A stretch of DNA of 64,000 nucleotides from Indibacter alkaliphilus LW1 (lineage in GTDB: Bacteria > Bacteroidota > Bacteroidia > Cytophagales > Cyclobacteriaceae), in assembly GCF_000295935.2 (NCBI RefSeq), contig NZ_ALWO02000023.1, forward strand, positions 372,001 to 436,000. The letters run 5' to 3'. The notes beneath the pieces are model-generated. The model was not told the DNA's origin. It did no database searches and was given only the letters and a program-made list of their open reading frames with translations. Of the stretch, positions 8,369 to 18,699 are shown piece after piece. Every line of letters starts with the position of its first letter. Positions within the stretch are counted from its first letter, which is position 1. Both the position numbers and the translations under genes were made by a program.

Positions 8369-8887
8369 TCAAAAGTAAGGAGAACAAAGTGTCATTTTCG
8401 ACCTGTCAAAATTAACAGGACTGTTATCATTACTCCCTACATTACCGGCAACAATAATCACTTGATATTCTGGACCTGAGTCTGCAAGGTGTACTTTTAT
8501 ATGTCCATCAAAGCTTTTGAAATCCTCAAAGCTCAAATCTTTTTGATTTGATAATCTTCCCAAAACCGTTGTACTCCGCAATAATCTGATATCAATAGGC
8601 TCTAGCATATGGGCCATCGGTGCATCCACATCGTCATATGCACCAAAATGCAAATGAGCAGGAAAGAAATAGGCATCATCTCCTTTTTCGCCTTGCAATT
8701 CAATTTCGAGTTCCAACTCCCCACCCATCAACTCTCTGACGGTCAAAAGCCCAGTATAATCAAAATCTGAAGCCTGGTAAAGAGTGTACTCAATTTCAGA
8801 TCCTGTATAAAGGACGTCTTCGCTGCTATTCTCTTGACAGGAACTAAGAGCCAGAAATGAAATGAGCAATACAGCTAACTTTTTCAT
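8369..8887 (-). CDS. CHRD/Cu-Zn-SOD-like lipoprotein of unknown function
   Basis: The 172-residue protein has a signal with lipobox (ALSSC, Cys17). The mature part is beta-rich, with FPAHLHFG, GRLSNQKDLSF and DGHIKVHLA, a pattern resembling CHRD and superoxide dismutase-like beta folds, which use PAHIH-type motifs. It lacks the full copper ligand set that I would expect of a working SOD. It is convergent with the His-rich lipoprotein at 7849 and divergent from the DNA ligase at 9011. The fold assignment is tentative. Confidence 0.55.
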   Translation of the reverse strand: MKKLAVLLISFLALSSCQENSSEDVLYTGSEIEYTLYQASDFDYTGLLTVRELMGGELELEIELQGEKGDDAYFFPAHLHFGAYDDVDAPMAHMLEPIDIRLLRSTTVLGRLSNQKDLSFEDFKSFDGHIKVHLADSGPEYQVIIVAGNVGSNDNSPVNFDRSKMTLCSPYF

Positions 8888-9010
8888 ATATTCAAGGTTT
8901 TACTATTTGAAAACGGTGATACCCTTTTTCATGTTTTGTTTCAGAATGAAATATAAATATTAAATTGAATAAAGAATGTGAATTTTGTCACTTAAGCCTT
9001 TAAACTTCCC

Positions 9011-10603
9011 ATGCAGCAATTTGCCTCACTTTTTTCAAAACTTGATCAAAGCAATAAAACAACAGACAAACTTGCAGCTTTAAAAGACTACTTTCTATCT
9101 GCACCAATGCAAGATCGGCTTTGGACACTGGCATTATTTACACATAAAAGACCAAAAAGACAGGTCAATACCCGCCTGTTAAGAGAATGGTGTTGTGAAA
9201 TAAGTGGCATTCCAGATTGGCTTTTTGAAGAGTCTTATCAGACTGTTGGTGATTTGGCCGAAACATTGGCTTTGCTTCTACCAGAAAATTCTGAAAAGCA
9301 GGATAATACATTATCTTTTTGGATTCAATATTTGACAGGATTGAAAGATTTGGATGATTTAACAAAAAAAGAGAAAATTCTGTATGCATGGTCAGTTCTT
9401 GAAAAAGATGAAAGGTTCATTTTCACTAAAATCATTACAGGTGGATTTCGTGTTGGAGTAAGTCAAAATTTAGTGACCCAAGCAATAGCAGATGCTTTTG
9501 ACATGGAAAAAACAGAAGTTGCCCATCGAATTATGGGAGACTGGAGTCCTGATGAAATTAATTTTGACACTTTGATACTATCCAAAAACCAGCTCGATGA
9601 CCTTTCAAGACCCTTTCCGTTTTTTCTAGCTCATCCTTTGGAAAAAGAGCTTGAAGAACTCGGAACTATTGCAGACTGGCAAGTCGAGTGGAAATGGGAT
9701 GGAATCCGCGGTCAGTTGATCTATAGAAAATCAGAGGTTTTTCTATGGTCCAGAGGGGAAGAATTGGTTACGGAAAAATTTCCTGAAATTCAGCGGATGG
9801 CTGAAAAATTGCCCCAAAATATTGTATTAGATGGAGAAATAGTAGCTTTTGAAAATGGTTCCCCTCTCCCCTTTGGCTTATTACAAACAAGAATTGGAAG
9901 AAAAAATCTGAGCAAGAAGATCCTCAAAGAAGCTCCTGTCAGCTTTATTGCCTATGACATGCTTGAGTATGAAGGAAAAGACATTAGGAACCTCCCTCTT
10001 CAAGAAAGACGGTTTCTGTTGGAAAAAACGCTTTCAGAGACTTCTGAATCCAACTTGTTACTATCTCAAAGCATCCATTGTGAAAATTGGAATGAATTAA
10101 AATCACTCCATAAGGAATCCAGAGAAATGATGGCTGAAGGATTTATGCTTAAGCAAAAGAACTCCCCATATGAAGCGGGAAGAAAAAGGGGGACTTGGTG
10201 GAAATGGAAAATTGAACCACTGACTATTGATGGAGTCATGATTTATGCCCAAAAAGGACACGGGAGAAGAGCCAATCTTTACTCAGATTATACTTTAGCC
10301 GTTTGGAATGGCGAGAGCCTTGTTCCTTTTGCAAAAGCTTATTCCGGACTTACTGATTCAGAAATCAGAGAAGTGGATAAATATGTCAAACAAAATACCA
10401 TGGAAAGGTTTGGGCCAGTGCGCACGGTAAAGGCAGGTTTGGTTTTTGAAATTGCTTTTGAAGGAATCCAAAAAAGTAGCAGGCATAAATCCGGTATAGC
10501 ACTTCGGTTTCCCAGAATACAAAGATGGAGAAAAGATAAGCCAATTGAAGAAGCAAATACCCTGGACGACTTAAAAGGACTTTTGGAGATTTATGGAGTA
10601 TAA
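9011..10603 (+). CDS. ATP-dependent DNA ligase of the cisplatin-damage-response type
   Basis: The 530-residue protein has an N-terminal helical DNA-binding domain (1-180), a nucleotidyltransferase domain with the adenylation motif EWKWDGIR (Lys228), DGEIVAF, FMLKQ and WWKWKIEP motifs, and a C-terminal OB domain. It matches the bacterial ATP-dependent ligase group that pairs with an Lhr-like helicase and usually also with an mRNA-processing-like exonuclease and a PdeM phosphoesterase. It overlaps the helicase gene by 11 bases, so the two are translated together. The exonuclease and PdeM partners are not on either side here. It probably seals breaks in a damage-repair route separate from the NAD-dependent replicative ligase. 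Confidence 0.93.
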   Translation: MQQFASLFSKLDQSNKTTDKLAALKDYFLSAPMQDRLWTLALFTHKRPKRQVNTRLLREWCCEISGIPDWLFEESYQTVGDLAETLALLLPENSEKQDNTLSFWIQYLTGLKDLDDLTKKEKILYAWSVLEKDERFIFTKIITGGFRVGVSQNLVTQAIADAFDMEKTEVAHRIMGDWSPDEINFDTLILSKNQLDDLSRPFPFFLAHPLEKELEELGTIADWQVEWKWDGIRGQLIYRKSEVFLWSRGEELVTEKFPEIQRMAEKLPQNIVLDGEIVAFENGSPLPFGLLQTRIGRKNLSKKILKEAPVSFIAYDMLEYEGKDIRNLPLQERRFLLEKTLSETSESNLLLSQSIHCENWNELKSLHKESREMMAEGFMLKQKNSPYEAGRKRGTWWKWKIEPLTIDGVMIYAQKGHGRRANLYSDYTLAVWNGESLVPFAKAYSGLTDSEIREVDKYVKQNTMERFGPVRTVKAGLVFEIAFEGIQKSSRHKSGIALRFPRIQRWRKDKPIEEANTLDDLKGLLEIYGV

Positions 10604-13043
10604 GAATTTAAAGATTGCATTGGATTACTTTCGGCAAAAGGGATGGACGCCTTTTGATTTTCAGATTCAGGCATGGAAAGATTTTTTAGATGGTAAATCA
10701 GGTATTCTCAATGCACCTACAGGCAGTGGAAAGACCTTTGCGCTTTGGTTTCCGATTATACTATCCTATATTCTTTCACATCCTGATTCCTGGAAGAAGC
10801 CCCGAAAAAATGGCTTGAAAATTATCTGGGTAACGCCCCTCAGGGCACTTGCAGTGGATATTCAGCATGCCATGCAGGAAGTGTGTAACATTATAGGTCT
10901 GCCATGGAAAATAGCGGTAAGAAATGGGGATACTGACACCAAAGAAAGGAGCGCTCAAAAAAGAAACCCTCCTGAATGTCTGATTACCACACCGGAAACT
11001 CTCCATATTTTGCTTGCCCAAAAGAACAATAAAAAGTTATTCGAAAACTTAGAAGCGATTGTCATCGATGAATGGCATGAACTCATGGGAAATAAGCGTG
11101 GCGTTCAGGTCCAACTGGCATTGGCTTATCTAAGAAATATCCACATGAAAGAAATCAAGACATGGGGGATATCTGCAACCATAGGAAACCTGGAAGAGGC
11201 ATTCAGGGTTCTTTTAGGCCCAAACCTTCCCATGCATATTGTCAAAGCTGAGGTTGATAAAAAAATCAAAATCAATACTATCTATCCGGATGAATTGGAA
11301 AAGTACCCTTGGTCCGGACATTTGGGTATCAAATTAATAGATAAGGTCATACCGGTAATTGAAAAACACAGGTCTATCTTACTTTTTACCAACACCCGGG
11401 CTCAAACTGAAATATGGTACCAACAACTTTTAGAGCACAGGCCTGATTTGGCTGGAATTGCAGCGGTTCATCATGGCTCATTGGATCAGAAAGTTCGAAC
11501 TTGGGTGGAAGAAGCTTTGCATTTAGGCAAGTTAAAAGTGGTCGTTTGTACTTCTTCACTGGATCTGGGGGTAGATTTCAGACCTGTGGATGCGGTAATC
11601 CAAGTTGGAAGCCCTAAAGGAGTCGCAAGGTTTGTTCAGAGAGCAGGAAGATCCGGTCATCAACCAGGTCTTCCCAGCGAAATTTATTTCGTGCCTACCC
11701 ATTCTTTGGAATTACTCGAAGCTGCCGCTTTGAGGGCTGCAGTAGATCAGGGAGAAATGGAATCCATACACTGCCCTAGACTCCCTTATGATGTCTTAAT
11801 TCAGTTTATGGTCACATTAGCTGTAGCTGATGGCTTTTACCCTGATCAATTATTCGAGACAATCAAAACCTCATTTTCATTTAATGATCTGAATAGAGAA
11901 GAATTTGATTGGATGCTTGCATTTATTACTAAAGGTGGAGAATCTCTCAGCGGATATGAAGAGTTTGCAAAAGTAGAGATTGAGGAAGATGGAAAGTATA
12001 TAGTCAACAATAGAAAAACAGCTATGCGCCATCGTCTGAGTATGGGAACTATTGTCAGTGACCCTATGCTCAAAGTTAAATTCCAAAATGGTACATTTTT
12101 AGGAATGGTGGAGGAGTATTTTTTTTCGAAAATGAAGCCAGGTGACAGATTTTTCTTTTCTGGGAGAAACCTGGAGTTTGTTAGAATCAAAGAGCTGAGT
12201 GCTATTGTTAAGCTTTCAACTAAAAAAAGTAAAAATACACCCTCATACATGGGGGGGAGAATTTCCCTGACTTCAAAGCTATCCGGAAAAATCAGAGAAA
12301 TCCTGGAAGAAAGTACTAATTCACAGTACAACTCAGAAGAGATCAAATATCTGGAACCTTTACTAAACTTACAGAAAAATCTTTCCCTGATCCCAGACAG
12401 TAAGACTTTTTTGATCGAAAAACATATTTCCAAAGAAGGCTATCATGTCTTTTTCTTTCCTTTTGAAGGGAGGATGGTACACGAAGTTCTCGGCGCATTG
12501 ATTGCCTACAGGCTATCGGTAAGTTACCCCTTAAGCTTTAGCATTGCAATGAATGACTATGGTTTTGAACTTCATTCAGATCAGCACATTCCAATTGAAG
12601 ATGCTCTGGAAGTAGACTTATTTACTGAAAATAATCTTGGGGATGATATATTGGCCTGTATCAATGAGAGTGAAATGGCCAAAAGAAAATTTCGTGATGT
12701 GGCTACCATTTCGGGATTGATTTTTCAGGGCTATCCTGGAAAACCCATGAAATTAAAACACTTGCAATCCAATTCAGGAATTCTTTACGGTGTGTTTGAA
12801 GATTATGATCCCCACAACCTGCTCTTAAAACAAGCCCATAGGGAAGTATTAGATATGCAAATGGAAAAAGACAAAGTTTTACAAGCTATTAGAAAAATAA
12901 ACCAACAGAAAATTGTCCTGAAGAACCCCGGACAGTTTACACCATTCTCTTTTCCCATCATGGTAGATAGGTTAAGGGCATCCTTAAGTTCAGAAACAAT
13001 AGAAGATCGGATAGCAAAAATGAGAGCTGAAATGATTTCCTAA
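10593..13043 (+). CDS. Ligase-associated DEXH-box helicase (Lhr family)
   Basis: The 816-residue superfamily 2 helicase has Walker A APTGSGKT near residue 40, the DEXH box as DEWH, SAT motif (ISATIGN), HHGSLD and the QRAGRSGH motif VI. After the two RecA domains comes the Lhr-type winged helix and beta core. The overlap with the ligase and the family's usual linkage show that it works with that ligase in DNA repair, translocating 3'-5' on single-stranded DNA. Length matches the ligase-associated subfamily and not the much longer Lhr of actinobacteria. Confidence 0.93.
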   Translation: MEYKNLKIALDYFRQKGWTPFDFQIQAWKDFLDGKSGILNAPTGSGKTFALWFPIILSYILSHPDSWKKPRKNGLKIIWVTPLRALAVDIQHAMQEVCNIIGLPWKIAVRNGDTDTKERSAQKRNPPECLITTPETLHILLAQKNNKKLFENLEAIVIDEWHELMGNKRGVQVQLALAYLRNIHMKEIKTWGISATIGNLEEAFRVLLGPNLPMHIVKAEVDKKIKINTIYPDELEKYPWSGHLGIKLIDKVIPVIEKHRSILLFTNTRAQTEIWYQQLLEHRPDLAGIAAVHHGSLDQKVRTWVEEALHLGKLKVVVCTSSLDLGVDFRPVDAVIQVGSPKGVARFVQRAGRSGHQPGLPSEIYFVPTHSLELLEAAALRAAVDQGEMESIHCPRLPYDVLIQFMVTLAVADGFYPDQLFETIKTSFSFNDLNREEFDWMLAFITKGGESLSGYEEFAKVEIEEDGKYIVNNRKTAMRHRLSMGTIVSDPMLKVKFQNGTFLGMVEEYFFSKMKPGDRFFFSGRNLEFVRIKELSAIVKLSTKKSKNTPSYMGGRISLTSKLSGKIREILEESTNSQYNSEEIKYLEPLLNLQKNLSLIPDSKTFLIEKHISKEGYHVFFFPFEGRMVHEVLGALIAYRLSVSYPLSFSIAMNDYGFELHSDQHIPIEDALEVDLFTENNLGDDILACINESEMAKRKFRDVATISGLIFQGYPGKPMKLKHLQSNSGILYGVFEDYDPHNLLLKQAHREVLDMQMEKDKVLQAIRKINQQKIVLKNPGQFTPFSFPIMVDRLRASLSSETIEDRIAKMRAEMIS

Positions 13044-13206
13044 TATACACAATCCCGGAAGCCCTACTTACCAAACTAACGCATTCAAAATATTTTCTCA
13101 TAAATAGGTTTTCAGCCCAAAAACATTTTTAATAATGGGAAATATTTTTTTTTCTTGGCTTTAGGCAGATAAAGATTTAATTTCGAATGAAATTTTAAAT
13201 TCAGAT

Positions 13207-15135
13207 TTGGTGGAGACAGATACTTATCATTATAAGATTTTTAGCTTTCATTTTCTGGTTATCTTATTTATTTTTCTAAATCAGTTTAGCTTTGCTCAGT
13301 CAACACAATACATAGACCATATTAGCAAAGCGGATAGTATTTACTCCAAGTTACAGCTTGCAAATACCCAAAGAGAAAAATTGGAATTACTCTCTGAACT
13401 TGTTTGGGAAATTCATTACTCGGATTCCGCCCAACCTTATTATTTGCAGGCAATCGAACTTTCCAAAACTCTCAATGACCCTAACCTGGCTGCTCAAAAT
13501 CTAAATAGGCTGGGGGTTTATTACAGAAACAACAACCTCCAAGAAGAAGCGCTCCTATTGTATGAAGAGGCTTTGCAAATATCCAGAAAAGCTAATAACA
13601 ATACCCAGATCGGCCATTCCCTGAACAGTATAGGTCAGATCTACTTTTACAGAGGACTATTCGAGGAAGCCCTGGAATATTATCTAGAGGCTGCTGATTT
13701 TTTCCTCGCAGAAAATGATGAGGAGGGACTTGCGTATAATTACACAGGATTGAGTTTGGTGCTTGGTGAGCTGGGGAGGTATTTTGAATCTATAGAAACC
13801 ATCAACAAAGCCATTGCAATACGCGAAAACCTTGGAAACGAAAGACAGCTGACCGTTTCAAGGTTCAACAGAGCAAATCTCCTCATGGATATGGGGGATT
13901 ATAGCAGTGCAGAAAAGGACATGCTCAATCTCTATGAATATGGCCTACAATACGATTTGGTCAGAGCAATCAATGCCTTAGAGAAGCTTGTAGAACTGAA
14001 GATTAAACAAGGGGATACTGACATGGCATTTGAGTATGCCAATAAAGCCATTGACTTGCACCAACAAAGACCTAACTCCGAATCAATGGTCGCCATATTG
14101 CAGCAGATGAATCAATTGAGTTTTCAAATTGGCAACCAAGAGCAAGCCAATTATTATAATGAATTGCTTCAAGCAGAAAAAAATATCCTGAATGCGGAGA
14201 AAACCAAAAATCACCTTTCCTCGATAACCATCAAAAAACAAAAGGATGAAATTGAAGCACTCAGCAGAGAAAATGAGCTGATAGAAAAAAACCGCCGGTT
14301 CAGGCTCTACTTGGCTCTTGCCCTTTTGGTAATTATTGCTGGTCTGGTTTTCATTTTGTTCAATTATTATAAATTTCTTTTAAGGGAAAAAGCTAAGAAT
14401 AAAGAGCTCAATCAACAAAAAGAAAAAATTGAAAACCAAGCCAAGGAATTGGATGAGCTTAATAGAGTAAAAGATAAGATATTTTCCATCATTTCCCATG
14501 ACCTGAGAGGCCCCTTACACTCATTATTGGGTATGGTACAACTCTTCAATGAAGAAAGCCTGAGTAAAGAAGATTTCAAGGAATACTTACCCAAAGTAGC
14601 CCAGAGCTTAGGAGAAAACGAACAGTTGTTGGAAAACCTTTTGATTTGGTCCAGAAATCAAATGAAGGGAATAAAAGTCTCTAAGAAGTTGATTTCAGTC
14701 AGTAAACTGGTGGATAAAAACATCCAAATCTTGTCAAAGACCAATTATTTTAAAAACCAGGAAATCCAAAACCTAATTCCCCTTGAAATAAAGCTGATAA
14801 CAGATCCTGATATGTTGGAAATCGTGCTCAGAAACCTTTTGACAAATGCGCTGAAATTCACCCATGCCGGAAGCGAAATCATTTTCAGTGCAACTGAAAA
14901 ATCTGACAGTTACGTTTTCAGCATCAGGGACAATGGAATAGGCATTCATGAGGAAGTTTTGGAAAAGCTGTTTAGAAACACATTTTTTTCATCTCCAGGA
15001 ACCAAAAAGGAAAAAGGTACAGGCATAGGGTTACTGCTCTCAAGAGAATTGATTCAATTGAATAAGGGCGATATTTGGGTAAAAAGCCAACCAGGTGAAG
15101 GTGCTGAATTTTTCTTCAGTTTACCTAAAAATTAA
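13207..15135 (+). CDS. TPR-containing sensor histidine kinase
   Basis: The 642-residue protein has a signal peptide (to about FSFAQ, residue 31), TPR repeats at about 40-330, a coiled coil, one membrane span at about 366-389, another coiled coil, HisKA with phospho-acceptor His431 (ISHDLRGPL), and HATPase motifs N (NLLTNALKFT), DNGIG and GTGIGLLL. The TPR part is periplasmic, a common Bacteroidota design. The start is TTG, or GTG at the next codon; there is no ATG upstream of the signal peptide. No response regulator lies next to it, so the partner is elsewhere. Its stop overlaps the stop of convergent trkH by a TTAA. Confidence 0.9.
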   Translation: MVETDTYHYKIFSFHFLVILFIFLNQFSFAQSTQYIDHISKADSIYSKLQLANTQREKLELLSELVWEIHYSDSAQPYYLQAIELSKTLNDPNLAAQNLNRLGVYYRNNNLQEEALLLYEEALQISRKANNNTQIGHSLNSIGQIYFYRGLFEEALEYYLEAADFFLAENDEEGLAYNYTGLSLVLGELGRYFESIETINKAIAIRENLGNERQLTVSRFNRANLLMDMGDYSSAEKDMLNLYEYGLQYDLVRAINALEKLVELKIKQGDTDMAFEYANKAIDLHQQRPNSESMVAILQQMNQLSFQIGNQEQANYYNELLQAEKNILNAEKTKNHLSSITIKKQKDEIEALSRENELIEKNRRFRLYLALALLVIIAGLVFILFNYYKFLLREKAKNKELNQQKEKIENQAKELDELNRVKDKIFSIISHDLRGPLHSLLGMVQLFNEESLSKEDFKEYLPKVAQSLGENEQLLENLLIWSRNQMKGIKVSKKLISVSKLVDKNIQILSKTNYFKNQEIQNLIPLEIKLITDPDMLEIVLRNLLTNALKFTHAGSEIIFSATEKSDSYVFSIRDNGIGIHEEVLEKLFRNTFFSSPGTKKEKGTGIGLLLSRELIQLNKGDIWVKSQPGEGAEFFFSLPKN

Positions 15136-16580
15136 TTTGCTCTCCAAAAATAAGGGGTAAATAAAACCAATATTGTAAATAGTTCCAACCTTCCCAACAG
15201 CATGAGGAAGCTGAGAAATATTTTGGAAAAAGGGTCAAAAAAAGCAAAGTTATCAACCGGGCCTACCCTGCCTATAGCTGGCCCTACATTCCCAAGGCTG
15301 GTAGCTACAGCTCCAAATGAGGTCAGTATATCATAACCCATCAGGGAAATGATAATAGAGCCAATCACAAAAATCATCAGATAGATCAGGAGAAAATTCA
15401 TGATATGAGTAATGATTTTCCCGGTTACTCTATCACCATTGATTTTCAGCGGCACCACAGCTCTGGGATGAACAATCCTTTTAAACTCTAACCATGAATT
15501 TTTGAAGAAAGTCAGGTGCCTGACAAACTTAATTCCTCCAGAGGTAGATCCCGCAGAAGCTCCCAGAAATAAGAACATGAAAAAAACCAAAGTCAAGCCT
15601 GAGTGATATGCAGTGTAGTCTGCAGTGACATATCCTGTAGTAGTAATCAATGAAACCACTTGAAAAAGGGTATCCCTAAAGGCATTTTCAACCCCATCTC
15701 CAGAATAAAAAAGCACAGGTCCAAACAATAGAACGGTAAAGGTAAAAACACCTATTAGATATGCCTTAAACTCATCCGACCGCCACACTTTATTAAACTT
15801 TCCTTTTAACCCAAAATAGATGATGGTAAAGTTGGTTCCCGCCAAAAACATAAAAAAGATAGCGGTATATTGGATAATGGGTGGAAAATAAGCCATGCTG
15901 TCATTTTTTGTTGAAAAACCACCTGTTGCCATTGTAGTGAGGGCATGGTTGACTGCATCATAGAAACTCATTCCCTCTAGAAAATAAATAATTCCAACAG
16001 AGATAGTAAGGCCAATATATACAAACCAAAGTCTTTTGGCTGTCTCCCGAATACGAGGATGCAGCTTATCAGAAGTCGGCCCGGGTGACTCTGCAACAAA
16101 AAGCTCAATCCCACCAATCCCCAGAAGTGGGAAAATTGCTACTGTCAATACGATGATACCTAAGCCCCCTATCCATTGGGTCATTGATCTCCAGAATAAA
16201 ATTCCTTTTGGTGTAGCCTCAATATCAGTCAGAATAGTAGCTCCTGTGGTGGTTAGACCAGAAACAGTTTCAAAAATGGCATCGGGAAGGTTGTCCACTA
16301 CTCCACTCAAAATATATGGAAGCATCCCAAAAATGCTCATAAATAGCCAACTCATTGAAACGATAAGATATCCTTCTCTTTTTCGGATATTCTGATCCTG
16401 CTTGGAAAAGGAGAAAAACAAAATAGATCCAAAGAGAAATGAAGTTAATGCTGAGTAGATTATAGGATAATGATCCCCACTTTCGAAGTATAAACTAAAA
16501 ACAACCCCAGGTATCATAAGTAAAGACAAGAGCATCAATAAAGCTCCCATGATTTTACCTATTGCTTTGAAATGGATCAT
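15132..16580 (-). CDS. trkH: Potassium uptake protein TrkH
   Basis: The 482-residue membrane protein has about ten to twelve membrane spans with the four pore-loop repeats of the SKT family, each carrying a selectivity Gly: SGLTTTGATI, TTMATGGFST, SLITTTGYV and ATSLGNVGPA. These supply the K+ selectivity filter. It lies four bases downstream of the trkA gene and both form a K+ uptake unit. The last codons overlap the convergent kinase stop. The assignment is secure. Confidence 0.97.
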   Translation of the reverse strand: MIHFKAIGKIMGALLMLLSLLMIPGVVFSLYFESGDHYPIIYSALTSFLFGSILFFSFSKQDQNIRKREGYLIVSMSWLFMSIFGMLPYILSGVVDNLPDAIFETVSGLTTTGATILTDIEATPKGILFWRSMTQWIGGLGIIVLTVAIFPLLGIGGIELFVAESPGPTSDKLHPRIRETAKRLWFVYIGLTISVGIIYFLEGMSFYDAVNHALTTMATGGFSTKNDSMAYFPPIIQYTAIFFMFLAGTNFTIIYFGLKGKFNKVWRSDEFKAYLIGVFTFTVLLFGPVLFYSGDGVENAFRDTLFQVVSLITTTGYVTADYTAYHSGLTLVFFMFLFLGASAGSTSGGIKFVRHLTFFKNSWLEFKRIVHPRAVVPLKINGDRVTGKIITHIMNFLLIYLMIFVIGSIIISLMGYDILTSFGAVATSLGNVGPAIGRVGPVDNFAFFDPFSKIFLSFLMLLGRLELFTILVLFTPYFWRAN

Positions 16581-16584
16581 AAGC

Positions 16585-17928
16585 TTAATGGAAAAGTTTT
16601 TCTAAAGCTGCCTTTGCAGTGGGTAATGCCAATACTATAGCCTTGTCATCCATTTGCAAAGTAAACTCCCCATCAGGAATAAATACTTGATCCTCTCCCC
16701 TTATAACTCCTGCAACAATTGCAGTATCGGGAAAATGAAGATTTTTTAAGGGATTTTTGGTTACCCTATTGTTCTTGTTGACCACGTATTGAATAATTTC
16801 AGCATCTACACCATAAATACCGGATACGGCCTCTACTTTACCCTTTCTCAAAAACCGGGTAATCTGGTTGGCCGCCACAAGCTTTTTGTTGATTAATGAA
16901 TCTACACCAATGCTATGAGAAATATGAATGTACTCTCTGGTATCCACATGTGCTATGGTTTTGTAAACTCCATGGTTTTTGGCACTCAGGGAAGTAATGA
17001 TGTTGGTTTCTGAGGATTCTGTCAGAGAAATAAAGGCTTCCATTTCCTCCAAACCCTCTTCAATCAATAATTCAATATTTTTGTAATCTCCATTGATTAC
17101 CAAGGTTTTATTCAGTCTTTCGGAAAGCCATTTACATCTTTCCTTGTCTTTGTGAACCAAAGTCACCCTGTAATCATGTTCCAATGTAAGGGCTGTGGTA
17201 TAGGCCATATCATCACCTCCTATGATCATGACATTTTTGATAGCTACCCTCTTTTGCTCCAAAAGGTCAACTATGGAGGTTACAGCTTTTTTATTGGATA
17301 TGAAAAATACATGGTCATTGTTCCTGATTACTGTATTGCCTCTGGGGATTATTGTAATCTGATCTCTGACAATAGCAATGATTTTGACATCTTCAAAAAT
17401 CGGGTTATTGCGTGTATCGGAGATTTTTTTATTTACCAAGCTGCTGTATTGGTCAAGGGTAATACCGACCACATTGAGTTTGCCTCCCTCAAATTCAAAA
17501 ACATCGGAAAAAACTGAATTTTTGATCATTCTGGAAATTTCACCACTACATAACATGGTGGGCGAAATGATATTGTCTATTCCGATATTTTTGAAGTATT
17601 TATCATGCTCAGGTTCAAGGTAGTCATGATTTCTCACCCTTGCAATCACCCGCTTAGCTCCAAGTTGCTTAGCCAATACTGCAGCCAGTATATTGGTCTT
17701 TTCTGAAGTAGTGACTGCCATAAACATGCTTGAGTTGCTGACATTGGCATTTTTAAGAATTTCCAGTGATGTGGCATCACCCCAAACAGTCAATACATCC
17801 AAATGGGCAGAAGCATAATCCAAAGCATCTTTGTCCAAGTCAATAAGGGTAATGTCCTTATTTTCAAAACTTAGTCTTTCCGCTAAATGGTAGCCCATAT
17901 CGCCGGCTCCGGCAATGACTATATTCAT
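16585..17928 (-). CDS. trkA: Potassium uptake regulator TrkA
   Basis: The 447-residue cytosolic protein has two RCK modules. The first has a Rossmann start VIAGAGDMGYHLAE and an RCK_C near 140-225; the second starts MIIGGDDMAYTTAL and ends with another RCK_C. NAD(H) or ATP bound here gates TrkH, whose gene follows at once. Length matches E. coli TrkA. A TPR gene lies 96 bases upstream on the same strand. Confidence 0.96.
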   Translation of the reverse strand: MNIVIAGAGDMGYHLAERLSFENKDITLIDLDKDALDYASAHLDVLTVWGDATSLEILKNANVSNSSMFMAVTTSEKTNILAAVLAKQLGAKRVIARVRNHDYLEPEHDKYFKNIGIDNIISPTMLCSGEISRMIKNSVFSDVFEFEGGKLNVVGITLDQYSSLVNKKISDTRNNPIFEDVKIIAIVRDQITIIPRGNTVIRNNDHVFFISNKKAVTSIVDLLEQKRVAIKNVMIIGGDDMAYTTALTLEHDYRVTLVHKDKERCKWLSERLNKTLVINGDYKNIELLIEEGLEEMEAFISLTESSETNIITSLSAKNHGVYKTIAHVDTREYIHISHSIGVDSLINKKLVAANQITRFLRKGKVEAVSGIYGVDAEIIQYVVNKNNRVTKNPLKNLHFPDTAIVAGVIRGEDQVFIPDGEFTLQMDDKAIVLALPTAKAALEKLFH

Positions 17929-18024
17929 AAAAAACTGATTTATATACTCGGATCAGAATCAATTCTCCTCCAGTGCCCGAAAGGTAAAGGCTTTTACTAC
18001 TTTACACAAAAAATCGAAAAGAAT

Positions 18025-18699
18025 TTATTTACAGTAATTATCCAAGTACTTCTGTGTCACCTTACTGCCCAGTTTTAATGCTTCCTGCCAGTCTTCACAG
18101 GCCTTTTCATTCTGATTTACTTTATAATAACTATAACCTCTATTTGTCAATATATCATAATTGTCCGGACTTAGCTGTAGCGCATAGTCATAGTCATGAA
18201 TTGCTTTGTGATATTCCCCTGTTTTGAGGTAACAATTTCCCCTATTAAAATGGTAAGCCCAAACCAAAGGAAAATCTTCTCCATTGATTTTACTGTAATT
18301 GATAGCATCTGTGTAAGCATCAATCGCTTCTTCAAACCTCTCTTCTCTCTGGAGCAGATTTCCCAGGTAGTAAGCCATTTCGTCATCTTCTTCAAAAATC
18401 TCTAAGCCTTTCCTTAAGACACCGACAACTTTCTCCTTTTTCTCATCTACTTGACTTCCTGCACGGTAAAAATTAAGATATGCCGGATGAAAAGAAGGAT
18501 CATTTTCAATGACGGATTCCAAAATTCTTGCAGCGGAGGCATATTTTTCTTCCTCTATCATTTCCACAGCTGTGTTATTGATAACAAATGAATTTTCCCT
18601 TACATCCAATTCTATATCATAGATTTTCTGGCTAAATCCCTCCAGACCAATAAATAACAGAAATATTACAGGTAAGTATTTTAAAGGCTGTCTCTTCAT
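18025..18699 (-). CDS. TPR repeat protein with signal peptide
   Basis: The 224-residue protein has a signal peptide ending near GFSQ and then five or six tetratricopeptide units, the last ones regular (YHFNRGNCYLKTGEYHKAIHDYDYALQLSPDN). It lacks enzymatic motifs and is probably a periplasmic scaffold. It lies 96 bases upstream of trkA on the same strand; co-transcription is possible, and the gap holds only a weak GTAAA/TTTAC hairpin. Confidence 0.8.
   Translation of the reverse strand: MKRQPLKYLPVIFLLFIGLEGFSQKIYDIELDVRENSFVINNTAVEMIEEEKYASAARILESVIENDPSFHPAYLNFYRAGSQVDEKKEKVVGVLRKGLEIFEEDDEMAYYLGNLLQREERFEEAIDAYTDAINYSKINGEDFPLVWAYHFNRGNCYLKTGEYHKAIHDYDYALQLSPDNYDILTNRGYSYYKVNQNEKACEDWQEALKLGSKVTQKYLDNYCK

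Noticed and set aside
11846-12433. 195-codon minus-strand frame inside the helicase gene
   Set aside because: It is antisense to conserved helicase sequence and has no homology features of its own.
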